A stretch of DNA of 14,762 nt from an uncultured Synechococcus sp. (GTDB lineage Bacteria; Cyanobacteriota; Cyanobacteriia; PCC-6307; Cyanobiaceae), in assembly GCA_913040905.1 (NCBI GenBank), contig CAJWIC010000014.1, forward strand, positions 1 through 14,762, in the 5' to 3' direction. Below are positions 14,695 through 14,762 of the stretch, piece by piece; the stretch's first letter is position 1; the number at the start of each line of letters is the position of its first letter. Below the pieces are notes generated by a model. That model did no database searches, had not been told where the DNA came from, and saw nothing but the letters and a program-made list of their open reading frames with translations. The position numbers and the translations under genes were made by a program.

Positions 14695-14762
14695 TCACCA
14701 GGGGTCATCGAGGTCGTCATCAGCAGCCATCGGCCGGCTGCGACGTGGCGGTTGTTCGCGCT
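14695..14762 (-). CDS. C-terminal fragment of a reverse-strand gene (right edge)
   Basis: From the edge, the reverse strand reads 22 codons ending RRSRPMAADDDLDDPW and a TGA at 14695-14697. An acidic tail ending in DDPW after a basic stretch looks like a real protein C-terminus rather than chance, and the other two reverse frames stop at less convincing places. The rest lies outside the window, so neither family nor function can be given. It converges on msrB with 39 bases between the stops. Confidence 0.45.
   Translation of the reverse strand, partial: REQPPRRSRPMAADDDLDDPW

Overview
The window is a compact, GC-rich piece of chromosome from a cyanobacterium, most likely a marine picocyanobacterium of the Synechococcus type. 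The evidence is a 40-residue PsbX photosystem II subunit, a single-helix high-light-inducible protein, Ycf66, a DUF3747-type exported protein and a cyanobacterial LpxB-related protein, all in a small-genome layout. No insertion sequence, prophage, CRISPR array or transposase was seen, and no stretch longer than about 120 bases lacks a gene. Species assignment is inference from gene content.

Layout. Positions 1-1161 (+) hold the 3' part of a secreted RTX protein with RCC1-like repeats, cut off by the left edge and visibly more AT-rich than its neighbours. Its end overlaps the end of an S9 peptidase (1143-3074, -). Divergent from the peptidase is a forward run: peptide deformylase def (3124-3729), a 65-residue membrane protein, a DUF3747 exported protein and a 49-residue protein (4625-4774). 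The last of these converges on comM (4761-6305, -). A HIT protein (6379-6720), an ABC half-transporter (6745-8730) and an hli gene (8740-8940) follow on the forward strand. A reverse-strand cluster psbX - ycf66 - lipoprotein A - lipoprotein B (10999 down to 8941) meets hli stop-to-stop. yggT (+) and accC (-) converge at 11401-11408. Then a promoter, tRNA-Leu(GAG), an LpxB-like gene starting 10 bases after the tRNA, and msrB read forward. A fragment of a reverse-strand gene lies at the right edge.

How the genes work together. Most are housekeeping: N-terminal protein maturation (def), DNA processing in competence (comM), first step of fatty-acid synthesis (accC), methionine-sulfoxide repair (msrB) and a leucine tRNA. 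The psbX-ycf66 cluster and hli belong to the thylakoid and photosystem II. The surface/secreted RTX protein is the only clearly accessory-looking gene.

The most notable details are at the level of expression. A CTG codon looks like the start of one lipoprotein gene. A 9-bp inverted repeat encloses both possible start codons of the ABC transporter. A tRNA and mRNA are fused almost without a gap. All four convergent gene pairs overlap or abut. I found no convincing undescribed multi-gene system.
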